The translations under genes and the position numbers were made by a program. Shown piece after piece: positions 33,602 to 40,943 of a stretch of 64,000 bases of DNA (its first letter is position 1; the number at the start of each line of letters is the position of its first letter). Below the pieces are notes generated by a model. The model saw only the letters and a program-made list of their open reading frames with translations. It was not told the DNA's origin and did no database searches. The stretch comes from JAIMBK01 sp040755215. GTDB taxonomy: Bacteria > Bacillota > Desulfotomaculia > Desulfotomaculales > Nap2-2B. The stretch spans positions 27,114 through 91,113 of the forward strand of contig JBFMBG010000003.1 of NCBI GenBank assembly GCA_040755215.1, read 5' to 3'.

Positions 33602-34288
33602 ATGATTCCCATCCGGGATAGTGTGCGTCCGCGGCGCAGACCGGTCGTCAACTGGACGATCATCGCGATTAATCTCCTGGTATTTTTTTATGGTCTTGGG
33701 CTTTCCAGGCAACAGTTGGAAGACGTTTATTTTCATTATGGGGTTATTCCCAGCGAGGTGTTTCATTTAATTAAAACCGGCGCTTCCCTGGAGCCTTTAT
33801 TTTTACCTTTCCTTTCCGCCATGTTTCTTCACGGGGGATGGTTTCACGTCATCGGCAATATGTGGTACCTGTGGATATTCGGGGATAACGTGGAAGACCG
33901 CCTGGGCCACTTTCGCTATTTATTGTTTTATTTACTCGGGGGCATAATCGGGAGCATCGCGCACATCTTAACCAATCCGACTTCCCCGGTCCCGATCATT
34001 GGCGCCAGCGGGGCCATTGCCGGGGTGCTGGGCGGTTATTTCATCACCTTTCCCCGTTCCCGCGTGCTGGCCCTGGTGCCGGTCTTTTTCTTTCTGACGC
34101 TGATGGAGGTTCCGGCCGTGATCTACCTGGCCCTGTGGTTTGTGCTGCAGCTTTTTAACGGAACGCTGTCCCTGGGCGGAGTGGCAAACGCGGTCGCCTG
34201 GTGGGCCCACATCGGCGGCTTTGTAGCCGGGATGGTTTTGATTAAGTTGATGGCGCCCCGGCGGGTAAGGTATGATTCTTTCCGGTAG
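33602..34288 (+). CDS. Rhomboid-family intramembrane serine protease
   Basis: This 228-residue membrane protein has six or so hydrophobic segments. It carries MFLHGGWFHVIGNMWYLWIF in the L1/TM2 region, the catalytic serine in IGASGAIAGVLGGYF, and the catalytic histidine in VAWWAHIGGFVAGM. Rhomboids cut substrates within the membrane; no substrate can be inferred here. The start is ATG 33602, preceded by AAAGGAGGG. It follows hisG by 72 bp, with an unbroken GCGCCGG hairpin (33551-33575) between them. A long inverted repeat follows its stop. Confidence 0.93.
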   Translation: MIPIRDSVRPRRRPVVNWTIIAINLLVFFYGLGLSRQQLEDVYFHYGVIPSEVFHLIKTGASLEPLFLPFLSAMFLHGGWFHVIGNMWYLWIFGDNVEDRLGHFRYLLFYLLGGIIGSIAHILTNPTSPVPIIGASGAIAGVLGGYFITFPRSRVLALVPVFFFLTLMEVPAVIYLALWFVLQLFNGTLSLGGVANAVAWWAHIGGFVAGMVLIKLMAPRRVRYDSFR

Positions 34289-34294
34289 GGTCAT

Positions 34295-34325
34295 AATAAG
34301 TTAAGTGCCTGGCACTTAACTTATT
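34295..34325. repeat. Perfect inverted repeat after the rhomboid gene
   Basis: AATAAGTTAAGTG and CACTTAACTTATT form a 13-bp stem around CCTGG. No T-tract follows the stem, so it may terminate weakly or be a repeat of the AAGTGCCTGGCACTT type that occurs in many genomes. Confidence 0.75.
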
Positions 34326-34333
34326 GCCGGCAC

Positions 34334-34367
34334 ATGGTGGGAACGAATGTTCTCATGAGGCACTCCC
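34334..34367 (-). repeat. 34-bp hairpin element, copy 1 (LexA-like core)
   Basis: On the minus strand it reads GGGAGTGCCTCAT, then GAGAACATTCGTTCCCACCAT in two adjoining parts. The core GAAC-ATTC-GTTC matches the Gram-positive LexA box GAAC-N4-GTTC. It differs from copy 3 (63875-63908) at five positions. No SOS gene lies beside it. Confidence 0.65.
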
Positions 34368-34393
34368 GAAGAAGGAGATTTTTGCGGTTGAAT

Positions 34394-34587
34394 TTATCCT
34401 GGTCCGAGCAGGAAAGCCCGGGCCGGGGCGGCTTCCGCGCCGGTAAGTTTTAAGGGGGCGACAATTAAAAAGTAAACCCCGGCAGGAACTTCTTTTAAGC
34501 GCAGGCCCTCGATGAGCAGAATTTTTTTCTATTTTTATATACCATCATGCCCGGGTAAATAGCCATCGAAATGTCGTATATTTTCAA
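34394..34587 (-). pseudogene. Internally deleted cyclase/arylformamidase-family gene
   Basis: From TTG 34587 the minus strand encodes KIYDISMAIYPGMMVYKN, the typical N-terminus of the cyclase (kynurenine formamidase) family. A few codons later, in a different frame, it encodes ILLIEGLRLKEVPAGVYFLI and LKLTGAEAAPARAFLLGPG, the typical C-terminus, and then stops at 34394-34396. About 150 central residues, including the metal-binding histidines, are gone. GGGAGGG still stands before the start. The N-terminal part overlaps the end of zwf in another frame. Confidence 0.8.
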
Positions 34588-36184
34588 CGGGTATCCCTCC
34601 CATCCCTTCCGGCAAAGGAAATGCCGCGGGGTTGGCGGCGTAATCGCGTTCTGCACCCTGCCAGCAGGCGGGCAAATCTTCTTTTCTTTCCCCGCATACC
34701 GGCCACCAGCGCAGTCCGTCGCGCCCCGGAAGTTCCCCGGCTTCCGCCGGCCCCCAGGTGCCGGCCGCGTAGTTGGGAAAAACGACGTCGTTTTGTTCCC
34801 GGGCGGCCGCCATTGGCTCCACAAATTCCCAGGCCAGCGCGACCTCCTCCCAGCTGGTAAAAAGGGTTGGGTCACCTTTCCATACGTCCAGCAAGAGACG
34901 TTCGTAGGCTTCGGGGGAGCCGGCGGCCAGCGCGCAGTTCTGGCAAAAGTCCATGGTGACGGGGATGATCCGGTTTTTCGTACCCGGTTTTTTTACGTTT
35001 AACTGCAAATAAATTCCTTCTAAGGGATCAACCCGGATGACCAGCAGATTGGGCGCGAGGGAGCCTTGTTCCTTAAAATACAGCACTTCCGGCAGAGAGC
35101 GAAACTGGACAAATATTTCCGTCCCTTTGACGGCCAGTCTTTTTCCCGTACGCAGGTAGAAAGGGACGCCGGCCCAGCGAAAATTTTCGATAAAGATTTT
35201 CGCCGCAATAAACGTTTCGGTATTGGAAAAAGGGCTGACTCCCTTTTCTTCCCGGTAGCCGGCCACCCGGATGTCGTTGATGATTCCCGGGCCGTACTGC
35301 CCGCGGACGACATTCCGGCGAAGATCAACCGGGGTAAGCGGCCGCAGCGTACGCAGCACTTTGATTTTTTCGGCCCGCACCGCTTCGGGGCGGAGAGAGC
35401 CGGGGGGCTCCATGGTCACCAGGGTTAAAAGCTGGAGCAGGTGGTTCTGGAACATGTCATTTAGAGCGCCCGCCTTTTCGTAGTAGGCGGCCCGTTCCCC
35501 CACGCCCAGCGTTTCGCTGACCGTGATTTGAATGTTGTGGACGTAATTTCTGTTCCAGAGGGGTTCAAAAAAGGCGTTGGCGAACCGGATAACGGCGATA
35601 TTCTGGATCATCTCTTTGCCCAGGTAGTGGTCGATGCGGTAAATGTGCTCTTCGTCGAACACCTTCCGGATTTGCCTGTTTAATTCTTTGGCCGAAGCCA
35701 GATCCCGGCCGAAGGGTTTTTCAATCACCAGTCGTTGCCAGGCCGGGGGGTTGTTGGGCGCCAGGCCGGCCGTCGCCAGGTTGCCGGCGGCGGGTCCAAA
35801 ATTTTCCGGGGCCACGGCCAGGTAAAAGATGCGGTTCCCGGCCGCCGCGAAGCGGTTGTCCAGTTCGCCGAGCAGCGTTTGGAGACAGCCGTAGCCGGCG
35901 CGGTCGTGCAGGTCCAGGGGCAGATAGAAAAAGCGCCGGGCGAAGGCGGACCAGGATTGCCCTCTTTTTACCGGGAAGCGTGCGTATTTCTGCAGATCCC
36001 GGAAAATCTCCTCCTGGAAAACGGCGTGGGTTTTTTCCCGCCGGGCCACACCCACCACGGCGAAGTTGTCCGGGAGGAGACCGTTCTGGTGCACGCCGTA
36101 GAGGGCGGGGTAAAGCTTGCGCCGGGCCAGGTCCCCGGTGGCCCCGAAAATCACCAGGATGCAGCCGGAATTATTTTTGGGCAT
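34535..36184 (-). CDS. zwf: Glucose-6-phosphate 1-dehydrogenase
   Basis: Zwf oxidises glucose 6-phosphate with NADP in the oxidative pentose phosphate pathway. The 549-residue protein has the nucleotide loop VIFGATGDLARRKLYPALY, the substrate motif RIDHYLGKEMIQN and the C-terminal NYAAGTWGPAEAGELPGRDG. Family members usually end shortly after this point, and this one continues about 50 residues, running in another frame over the remnant cyclase gene. The extension is therefore probably not functional. Its start ATG 36184 overlaps the gnd stop by 14 bp, so gnd and zwf form an operon. Confidence 0.95.
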   Translation of the reverse strand: MPKNNSGCILVIFGATGDLARRKLYPALYGVHQNGLLPDNFAVVGVARREKTHAVFQEEIFRDLQKYARFPVKRGQSWSAFARRFFYLPLDLHDRAGYGCLQTLLGELDNRFAAAGNRIFYLAVAPENFGPAAGNLATAGLAPNNPPAWQRLVIEKPFGRDLASAKELNRQIRKVFDEEHIYRIDHYLGKEMIQNIAVIRFANAFFEPLWNRNYVHNIQITVSETLGVGERAAYYEKAGALNDMFQNHLLQLLTLVTMEPPGSLRPEAVRAEKIKVLRTLRPLTPVDLRRNVVRGQYGPGIINDIRVAGYREEKGVSPFSNTETFIAAKIFIENFRWAGVPFYLRTGKRLAVKGTEIFVQFRSLPEVLYFKEQGSLAPNLLVIRVDPLEGIYLQLNVKKPGTKNRIIPVTMDFCQNCALAAGSPEAYERLLLDVWKGDPTLFTSWEEVALAWEFVEPMAAAREQNDVVFPNYAAGTWGPAEAGELPGRDGLRWWPVCGERKEDLPACWQGAERDYAANPAAFPLPEGMGGIPVENIRHFDGYLPGHDGI

Positions 36185-37091
36185 GATCGAAACTCCCTGC
36201 TTTTTCCGCTTCGTGACCGCCGAATTCGTAGCGCAGAGCAGCCACTACTTTGCCGGCAAAGCTTTCTTCCTGCTCCGAGCGGTAGCGCATGAAAAGCGCG
36301 GCGGCGGTCACCGGCGCCGGCACCCCCAGGGCCAGGGCCGTTTCCACCGCCCACCGGCCCTCGCCGGAGGAATGGACGACCCCCTTGATTTTTTCCAGGC
36401 GCGCGTCTTTTGCCAGGGCCCTGGCGGTAAGTTCCATGAGCCAGCCGCGGATTACCGAACCGTGCTCCCAAACGCGGGCGATTTCCGGCAGGTTGAGCGG
36501 GAAGGGACCCCGGGCCAAAATTTCGAAGCCCTCCCCGATGGCCTGGAGCATTCCATATTCAATGCCGTTGTGCACCATCTTGACGAAATGGCCGCTCCCG
36601 GGGGGACCTGTGTGCAGATAGCCTCCGGGGACGCTGAGGTCCCGGAAAAGCGGCTTCAGGCGGGAAAAAACTTCCTCGGCGGCGCCGACCATGAGGCAGG
36701 CGCCGCGGCGCGCTCCTTCCGTTCCTCCGCTGGTGCCTGCGTCGACAAAATTGATCCCCTTCGCCTGGAGGTCGCGCGCCCGGCGCAGCGTGTCCCGGTA
36801 GTCCGAATTGCCCCCATCAATGATTGTGTCCCCCGGCGCCAGCAGCGGAACCAGCCCGGACAGCATTTCCTCCACGGGTGACCCGGCGGGAAGCATCAGC
36901 CAGATTACCCGCGGAGGGACCAGCCCGGCGACCAGTTCCGGCAGGCTGTAGGCTCCGCCAATTCCCCTGGTTTCCGCTTTTTTCGTTTTTTCCGGGGAGC
37001 GGTTATAGGCAACCACCCGGTGGCCCTTTTCAACCATGTTCAAGGCCAGGTTAAATCCCATTTTCCCCAGGCCGATCAGGCCGATTTCCAA
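36171..37091 (-). CDS. gnd: 6-phosphogluconate dehydrogenase, short (NAD-type) form
   Basis: The roughly 306-residue protein has the Rossmann motif IGLIGLGKMGFNLALNMVEK, the substrate-binding DAGTSGGTEGARRGACLMVG, and the catalytic KMVHNGIEYGMLQAIGEGFE with the lysine and histidine. It catalyses oxidative decarboxylation to ribulose 5-phosphate. The length fits the short GndA-like group rather than the 470-residue form. The start TTG 37091 has AGGAGG at 9 bp. Directly following zwf on the minus strand completes the oxidative branch of the pentose pathway. The lactonase (pgl) is absent here. Confidence 0.94.
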   Translation of the reverse strand: MEIGLIGLGKMGFNLALNMVEKGHRVVAYNRSPEKTKKAETRGIGGAYSLPELVAGLVPPRVIWLMLPAGSPVEEMLSGLVPLLAPGDTIIDGGNSDYRDTLRRARDLQAKGINFVDAGTSGGTEGARRGACLMVGAAEEVFSRLKPLFRDLSVPGGYLHTGPPGSGHFVKMVHNGIEYGMLQAIGEGFEILARGPFPLNLPEIARVWEHGSVIRGWLMELTARALAKDARLEKIKGVVHSSGEGRWAVETALALGVPAPVTAAALFMRYRSEQEESFAGKVVAALRYEFGGHEAEKAGSFDHAQK

Positions 37092-37169
37092 TGGAGCAGC
37101 CTCCTGTTCGCAATTTTTCCCTTGGTGAGATCGCCGCAAAGACGCAAGAACGAAAAGAATTAAGAAATA

Positions 37170-37210
37170 AATAAAGGCCCGGCGTTTATTTATTAGCTTG
37201 AGCGCCGGTC
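37170..37210 (-). terminator. Terminator after the SleB-like gene
   Basis: On the minus strand, CCGGCG (37203-37208) pairs with CGCCGG (37179-37184) across an 18-nt loop and is followed by a T-rich stretch (TTTATTTATTT). Confidence 0.55.
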
Positions 37211-37383
37211 CTAAAGAACATACATAAAGAAAAACATTTTACCGCTTCCCTTTTAACTTTTTAATGTTCCGTCCACCAAAGGACTTTTCTGCTCGTTAGC
37301 CTAAAGACAATGTTCAATTCCAGGATAACATTTTCCCCTGTGCCTTTGGGCTTGTATACTTTGTGCCTCGATACCTATTTACC

Positions 37384-37914
37384 TTACCTGGCAAAAACGT
37401 GGTTGCCTATCCTCGTGACGATTGGCCGTGACCACACCCATTTGCTGGTCGCCTTGACCGGGTTCCAGTAGTAGAGCGCTCCGTTTGTGGGGTCCTTGCC
37501 GCTCAGAGCGTCTTGTGCCGCCCGGATGGATTCCTGCGTCAACGGCCTGGTGTACTGGCCGTTGGTTACCGCCTCAAAAGCGTCCGGCTCAAACACCACG
37601 CCGGAAACCGATTTAGGAAAATCGGGGCTTTGCAGACGGTTGACGATTACCGCACCAACTGCCACCTTGCCCTTATAGGGCTCATCCGCCGCTTCGCCTT
37701 CAATTACCCTGGCCATCAGGATTAAATCTGCTCTGCTAACGGAAGCGCCCCGGGAAACTTGTTCCTGGTTTTCTTGCCGCGCCAACGTTTTTTGTTCCGG
37801 TTGGCCGGCCGGGTGAAACAAGAGCAATGATGGACTTAATAGTACGATTGTTAATATTATGGTTAATGCCCTTAGGGCCTTTTCTTTTTGCTTAAACCAA
37901 AGAAAAAACGCCAT
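37384..37914 (-). CDS. SleB/CwlJ-type cell-wall hydrolase
   Basis: The 176-residue protein has an N-terminal signal anchor (ALTIILTIVLLSPSLLLF) and a Hydrolase_2 domain: MARVIEGEAADEPYKGKVAV, GAVIVNRLQSPDFPKSVSGV, then FEPDAFEAVTNG. The glutamate in EGEA is the predicted catalytic residue. SleB and CwlJ break spore cortex during germination, but there is no peptidoglycan-binding repeat here as in SleB itself. It may act on cortex or vegetative wall. The start ATG 37914 has AAAAGGGG upstream. The gene stands alone. Confidence 0.9.
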   Translation of the reverse strand: MAFFLWFKQKEKALRALTIILTIVLLSPSLLLFHPAGQPEQKTLARQENQEQVSRGASVSRADLILMARVIEGEAADEPYKGKVAVGAVIVNRLQSPDFPKSVSGVVFEPDAFEAVTNGQYTRPLTQESIRAAQDALSGKDPTNGALYYWNPVKATSKWVWSRPIVTRIGNHVFAR

Positions 37915-38025
37915 GTTGCTCACCCCTTTTAAAGTAAAGTTCTCAGCATAGCGCTTGTTCAGTATAAATGATCATCTTTGCGGTTGTCAATCTGTAATAT
38001 TTCCCAAGTTGGCTGTAGTTTTTTG

Positions 38026-39033
38026 CTATGTCAGGTAATAGCTGATCAGATAGAAAAGCGCTCCGAGAAAAGAGGTGAAAGGCAGTGTGCAAGCCCAGGC
38101 GGCCAGCATCCGGCCGACCGTGCGCCACTTTACGCTGGACCGGCCCTCGCCGGCGCCCACCCCCGTGATTGCTGAGGAAATGATGTGGGTGGTGCTGACC
38201 GGCAGGTGCAGGATTGTTGCCGACAGGATAGTCAGCGACGCGCTCAGGTCGGCGGCAAAGCCGTTTGCCGGCGCCAGCCGGGTAATGCCGTGGGCCAGAG
38301 TGCGGATGATTCGCCAGCCGCCCGCCGCCGTCCCCAGGGCCAGAAAAAGGGCGGAGGCGCTTTTCACCCAGAAGGGGACCTGGAGCGTTTCCTGGCCTCC
38401 GGAAATGACCAGGGCGAGGGTGATTACCCCCATGGTCTTTTGGGCGTCGTTGCTGCCGTGACTAAAGGCCTGGAGAGTGGCGGAGATTCTCTGCAGAAAA
38501 AGAAAACGGCGCTCCGAACGGGAACGGGAGAGGATTTGCAAGGAAAATAAAAGGTTAAAGCAGGTCATCACGCAAAACCCCGTCAAAAAGGCCAGCGGAG
38601 GAGATACAGCCAGAGCTAAAAACGCGTTTCCCAGCCCGGTCCGGTCCAGCACCCGGCTGCCGGCGGCCGCGTAGGCCGCCCCGGTTAAAGCGCCGAGCAG
38701 GGCATGGGAGGAGCTGCTGGGCAGCCCGCCGAGCCAGGTAGCCAGATTCCAGATAATCGCGGCCGCCAGGGTAGCCGCGATTATCTGCAGTCCGCTCTGG
38801 GCATCGAAAGGACGGATCAGGTTCCCGGCGATATTCTGGGCAACCCCGGTAAAGGCGAGGGCGCCCAGAAAATTCATCACTGCCGCCAGGAGCACGGCTG
38901 TTCGCGGAAGCAGGGCGCCCGTTGCGATGGCCGTGGCCACCGCATTGGCCGTATCGTGAAAACCGTTGATAAAGTCAAAGGCAAAGGCGAGCAGGATAAC
39001 CAGGAACAGGCTCAAGACGATCTGGTCGGGCAC
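38026..39033 (-). CDS. pit: Pit-family inorganic phosphate transporter
   Basis: The roughly 335-residue, highly hydrophobic protein has the two PiT signatures DFINGFHDTANAVATAIATG and AFSHGSNDAQKTMGVITLAL, about ten membrane helices and a central loop with RSRSERR. Pit proteins import phosphate with a proton or sodium ion. The start GTG 39033 has GAAGGGAG upstream; a longer frame back to 39120 lacks support. A DUF47 (PhoU-like) partner, usual beside pit, is not found here. It is transcribed alone on the minus strand. Confidence 0.93.
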   Translation of the reverse strand: MPDQIVLSLFLVILLAFAFDFINGFHDTANAVATAIATGALLPRTAVLLAAVMNFLGALAFTGVAQNIAGNLIRPFDAQSGLQIIAATLAAAIIWNLATWLGGLPSSSSHALLGALTGAAYAAAGSRVLDRTGLGNAFLALAVSPPLAFLTGFCVMTCFNLLFSLQILSRSRSERRFLFLQRISATLQAFSHGSNDAQKTMGVITLALVISGGQETLQVPFWVKSASALFLALGTAAGGWRIIRTLAHGITRLAPANGFAADLSASLTILSATILHLPVSTTHIISSAITGVGAGEGRSSVKWRTVGRMLAAWACTLPFTSFLGALFYLISYYLT

Positions 39034-39168
39034 CGGGTGCTTTCTCCCTTCCGGATTAAATCGCGGACCGCGAAAGATTTCTGCTCGCGGGCAAAATTTG
39101 AAAATGCTATAATTAATCATATTGACCTGGTAATTAATTCAGTACGGTCATGGGAGGTAAAAACATTT

Positions 39169-39347
39169 ATGGTGAATAGTGGCACGGGGAAAAATGACAT
39201 TGGGGATCCTTTTCCCGACTTCCTTGGGGTGGAAATTTTGGAGCTGAAAAATTAACCCGGCGCACAGGGGTGTACCGGGTGGAAATTACCAACGAACAGC
39301 AAGAAAAAATTGCCATTGCCCAGGGGCTGGTTTTCCGGCAGGGTTAA
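39169..39347 (+). pseudogene. Internally deleted PaaI-like thioesterase gene
   Basis: ATG 39169 follows GGGAGG and encodes a 28-residue peptide ending DPFPDFLGVEILELKN, like the start of a PaaI-family hotdog thioesterase. Overlapping it in another frame, RTGVYRVEITNEQQEKIAIA and QGLVFRQG match the end of that family. The central part with the catalytic aspartate or asparagine is missing, and the two remains are out of frame. The stop at 39345-39347 overlaps the stop of the convergent gene. I classify it as a pseudogene with moderate confidence. Confidence 0.65.
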
Positions 39348-40105
39348 AGCAAGATTTGTTCATTGCCTTTCTCCCCATCCAGCTCCAGCAGGGTTTTTTG
39401 GACGTCCTGCAAGACGAAGGCGAAAAAATCGGGAAAGTCCGCGGAAACTATCTCGGCCGCCCGCAAAATTAATCCGGTTACCCGCTCCACGTCAATGTGA
39501 ATCCGGTGCCGGGTGAACATCTGCACGTCGTAGCACGCGGCCAGGCTCCGGGCGCAAACCCGGGAAGTGTCAATGTAATTGGCAAAGTTATGCACGCGGC
39601 GGAAGAAAACACCGGGGTCGAGCTGATAAAAACGGCCCATCCGGCGGCTGATTTTTTCAATGAGCGGAGCGTTGGCAAAAGTTTTGACCAAAACTTCGCC
39701 GTAAGGGCCGGAACTGCCGATGTTCAATTCGATACCCATTTCGACGATGTTATGCGCTTTCCACCAGCCCATTTCCGGGGGCAGGTTGCACGCCTTGATT
39801 GTTTCTTCAACCAGGAGGCGGCCTTTTTCAAAGCAATACCCCCGTTCAAAGGAAAGGTATTTTTCGTCCCCGTAATAGTCCAGGCCCCTTGGGTCGATGC
39901 CGTGGGTGATTACTCCCCGGGCAAAGTTATAAAAATCCTCGTCTTCCCGGGAGGCAGCCAGCAACTCGGCGCCCCGGCCGTGGCTGGCCAGCCGGTTTGG
40001 ACACACACCCGCGGCTATGTCGGGAAAAATGCTGCCCAGCGCCAGCGCGTCGGGAAGAAAGCCCAGAACTTTTTCGGCGAAAAATACGTGGGTTTGCGGG
40101 TACAT
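39344..40105 (-). CDS. Zinc-dependent phospholipase C-like protein
   Basis: The 253-residue cytoplasmic protein has well-spaced histidines and acidic residues: THVFFAEKVLGFLPDALALG, SIFPDIAAGVC, SHGRGAEL, RGVITHGIDPRGLDYYGDE, and WKAHNIVEMGIELNIGSSG. This arrangement resembles the Zn-dependent PLC/S1-nuclease fold family that is common as hypothetical genes in clostridia. No signal peptide is visible, so it is not a secreted lecithinase. The actual substrate is unknown. The start ATG 40105 lies at the edge of a region with short repeat remnants. Confidence 0.6.
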   Translation of the reverse strand: MYPQTHVFFAEKVLGFLPDALALGSIFPDIAAGVCPNRLASHGRGAELLAASREDEDFYNFARGVITHGIDPRGLDYYGDEKYLSFERGYCFEKGRLLVEETIKACNLPPEMGWWKAHNIVEMGIELNIGSSGPYGEVLVKTFANAPLIEKISRRMGRFYQLDPGVFFRRVHNFANYIDTSRVCARSLAACYDVQMFTRHRIHIDVERVTGLILRAAEIVSADFPDFFAFVLQDVQKTLLELDGEKGNEQILL

Positions 40106-40312
40106 TTTCGTTTCCTTGCTTGTCTTTTTGCCGGCCTTGCTTACCTTACCGTCTAAAAGGACTGTTCCTTTGATCGATTGGGATCGTTCCGCTGCGTAGT
40201 TGCGGGGTCTTTTTATTCTGACTTTACGCCTTTGTGCCTTTTAAAACTTTGCTGCCTGAGTATTAAGTTCTCCCTGAATCAGCCGGGCTCCTTCTTTTTG
40301 GGCCTGACCTTT

Positions 40313-40519
40313 TTATTTAAATAAACCATAGACGGCCAGGACCAGGGCCAGCACAACGGTTGCGGCCAGGCCGCCGCAAAAAATCCAAAAGCGCCTTTCC
40401 AATTGGGTAAGACGTAACTCGGTCTGCTGAAAGCGTTGTTCCGTCGGGACAACCAGTTTTTCCTGAATGGCTCCGGCCAGTGATTTAACGACGGTGGATT
40501 TTTCAGCTTGCGGGGTCAT
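40313..40519 (-). CDS. Small coiled-coil membrane protein, fourth gene of the GTPase operon
   Basis: I do not recognise this 68-residue protein. It has an N-terminal helix (KSTVVKSLAGAIQEKL), a short coiled coil (QRFQQTELRLTQLERRF) and one C-terminal membrane segment (CGGLAATVVLALVLAVYGLF). The start ATG 40519 has GGGAGGGG upstream. It overlaps the preceding gene by 17 bp, which implies translational coupling. As the only one of the small proteins with a membrane anchor, it might recruit the dynamin-like GTPase to the membrane; this is an inference. Confidence 0.75.
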   Translation of the reverse strand: MTPQAEKSTVVKSLAGAIQEKLVVPTEQRFQQTELRLTQLERRFWIFCGGLAATVVLALVLAVYGLFK

Positions 40520-40739
40520 CGTGTTCCCCTCCCTTGACGTTATTAATGGCGTCACGCAGGGCGGCGAGCATTACCACGGGGCTTTCCTCAATTTTTTGTT
40601 CAAGGCAGGTGATTTTTTCCTGCAGGGATTGAATGGCCAGCGCCAGCTCCTTGTTTTCATCCTTGATGGGTTGGAGCATTTTGTTTTTTAAACCTGTCAA
40701 TACTTCCCTGATTAATTCTTGAACGGCTTCTTCTTTCAT
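40503..40739 (-). CDS. Small coiled-coil protein, third gene of the GTPase operon
   Basis: This 78-residue protein is unrecognised. It is almost wholly helical: QELIREVLTGLKNKM, then a coiled coil (ALAIQSLQEKITCLEQKIEE) and a helix AALRDAINNV. It is acidic and ends in GGEHDDPAS. The start ATG 40739 is preceded by GGAGGGG. It lies 15 bp after the second gene and overlaps the fourth. Its size and layout resemble adaptor proteins of dynamin-like systems, but no homologue comes to mind. Confidence 0.75.
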   Translation of the reverse strand: MKEEAVQELIREVLTGLKNKMLQPIKDENKELALAIQSLQEKITCLEQKIEESPVVMLAALRDAINNVKGGEHDDPAS

Positions 40740-40754
40740 TGTTTCCCCTCCATT

Positions 40755-40943
40755 TTAGATTTCGTTTAGCACGCGCCGGATTAGTTTCAGCATGGTCACC
40801 ATTTCCTGCTGGATAATCTGTCCCACTTCTTTCTCGAATTCCGTGACCAGGTTGCGCTTAATTTCCGTGCCGGTATCGGTGCTTACTTCCCGGATGATTT
40901 TTCTTAACCGTTCATCTAAAAGCCTGGCGTTTTCCATAATCAA
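40755..40943 (-). CDS. Small helical protein, second gene of the GTPase operon
   Basis: This 62-residue, wholly helical protein is not recognised (LDERLRKIIREVSTDTG, then EFEKEVGQIIQQEM, MLKLIRRVLNEI). The heptad-like pattern suggests a coiled coil. Its start (TTG 40943 or ATG 40937) lies inside the end of the GTPase gene, with AAAGGAGG just before it, so translation is coupled. The overlap with the GTPase gene is 32 bp. The three small genes all follow the GTPase gene in one direction. Confidence 0.72.
   Translation of the reverse strand: MIMENARLLDERLRKIIREVSTDTGTEIKRNLVTEFEKEVGQIIQQEMVTMLKLIRRVLNEI

Noticed and set aside
40200..40270. A fourth full copy of the intergenic repeat
   Set aside because: Only the CTTTGTGCC-type words are present; the palindrome and the A-rich end are missing. 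I treat it as a remnant.
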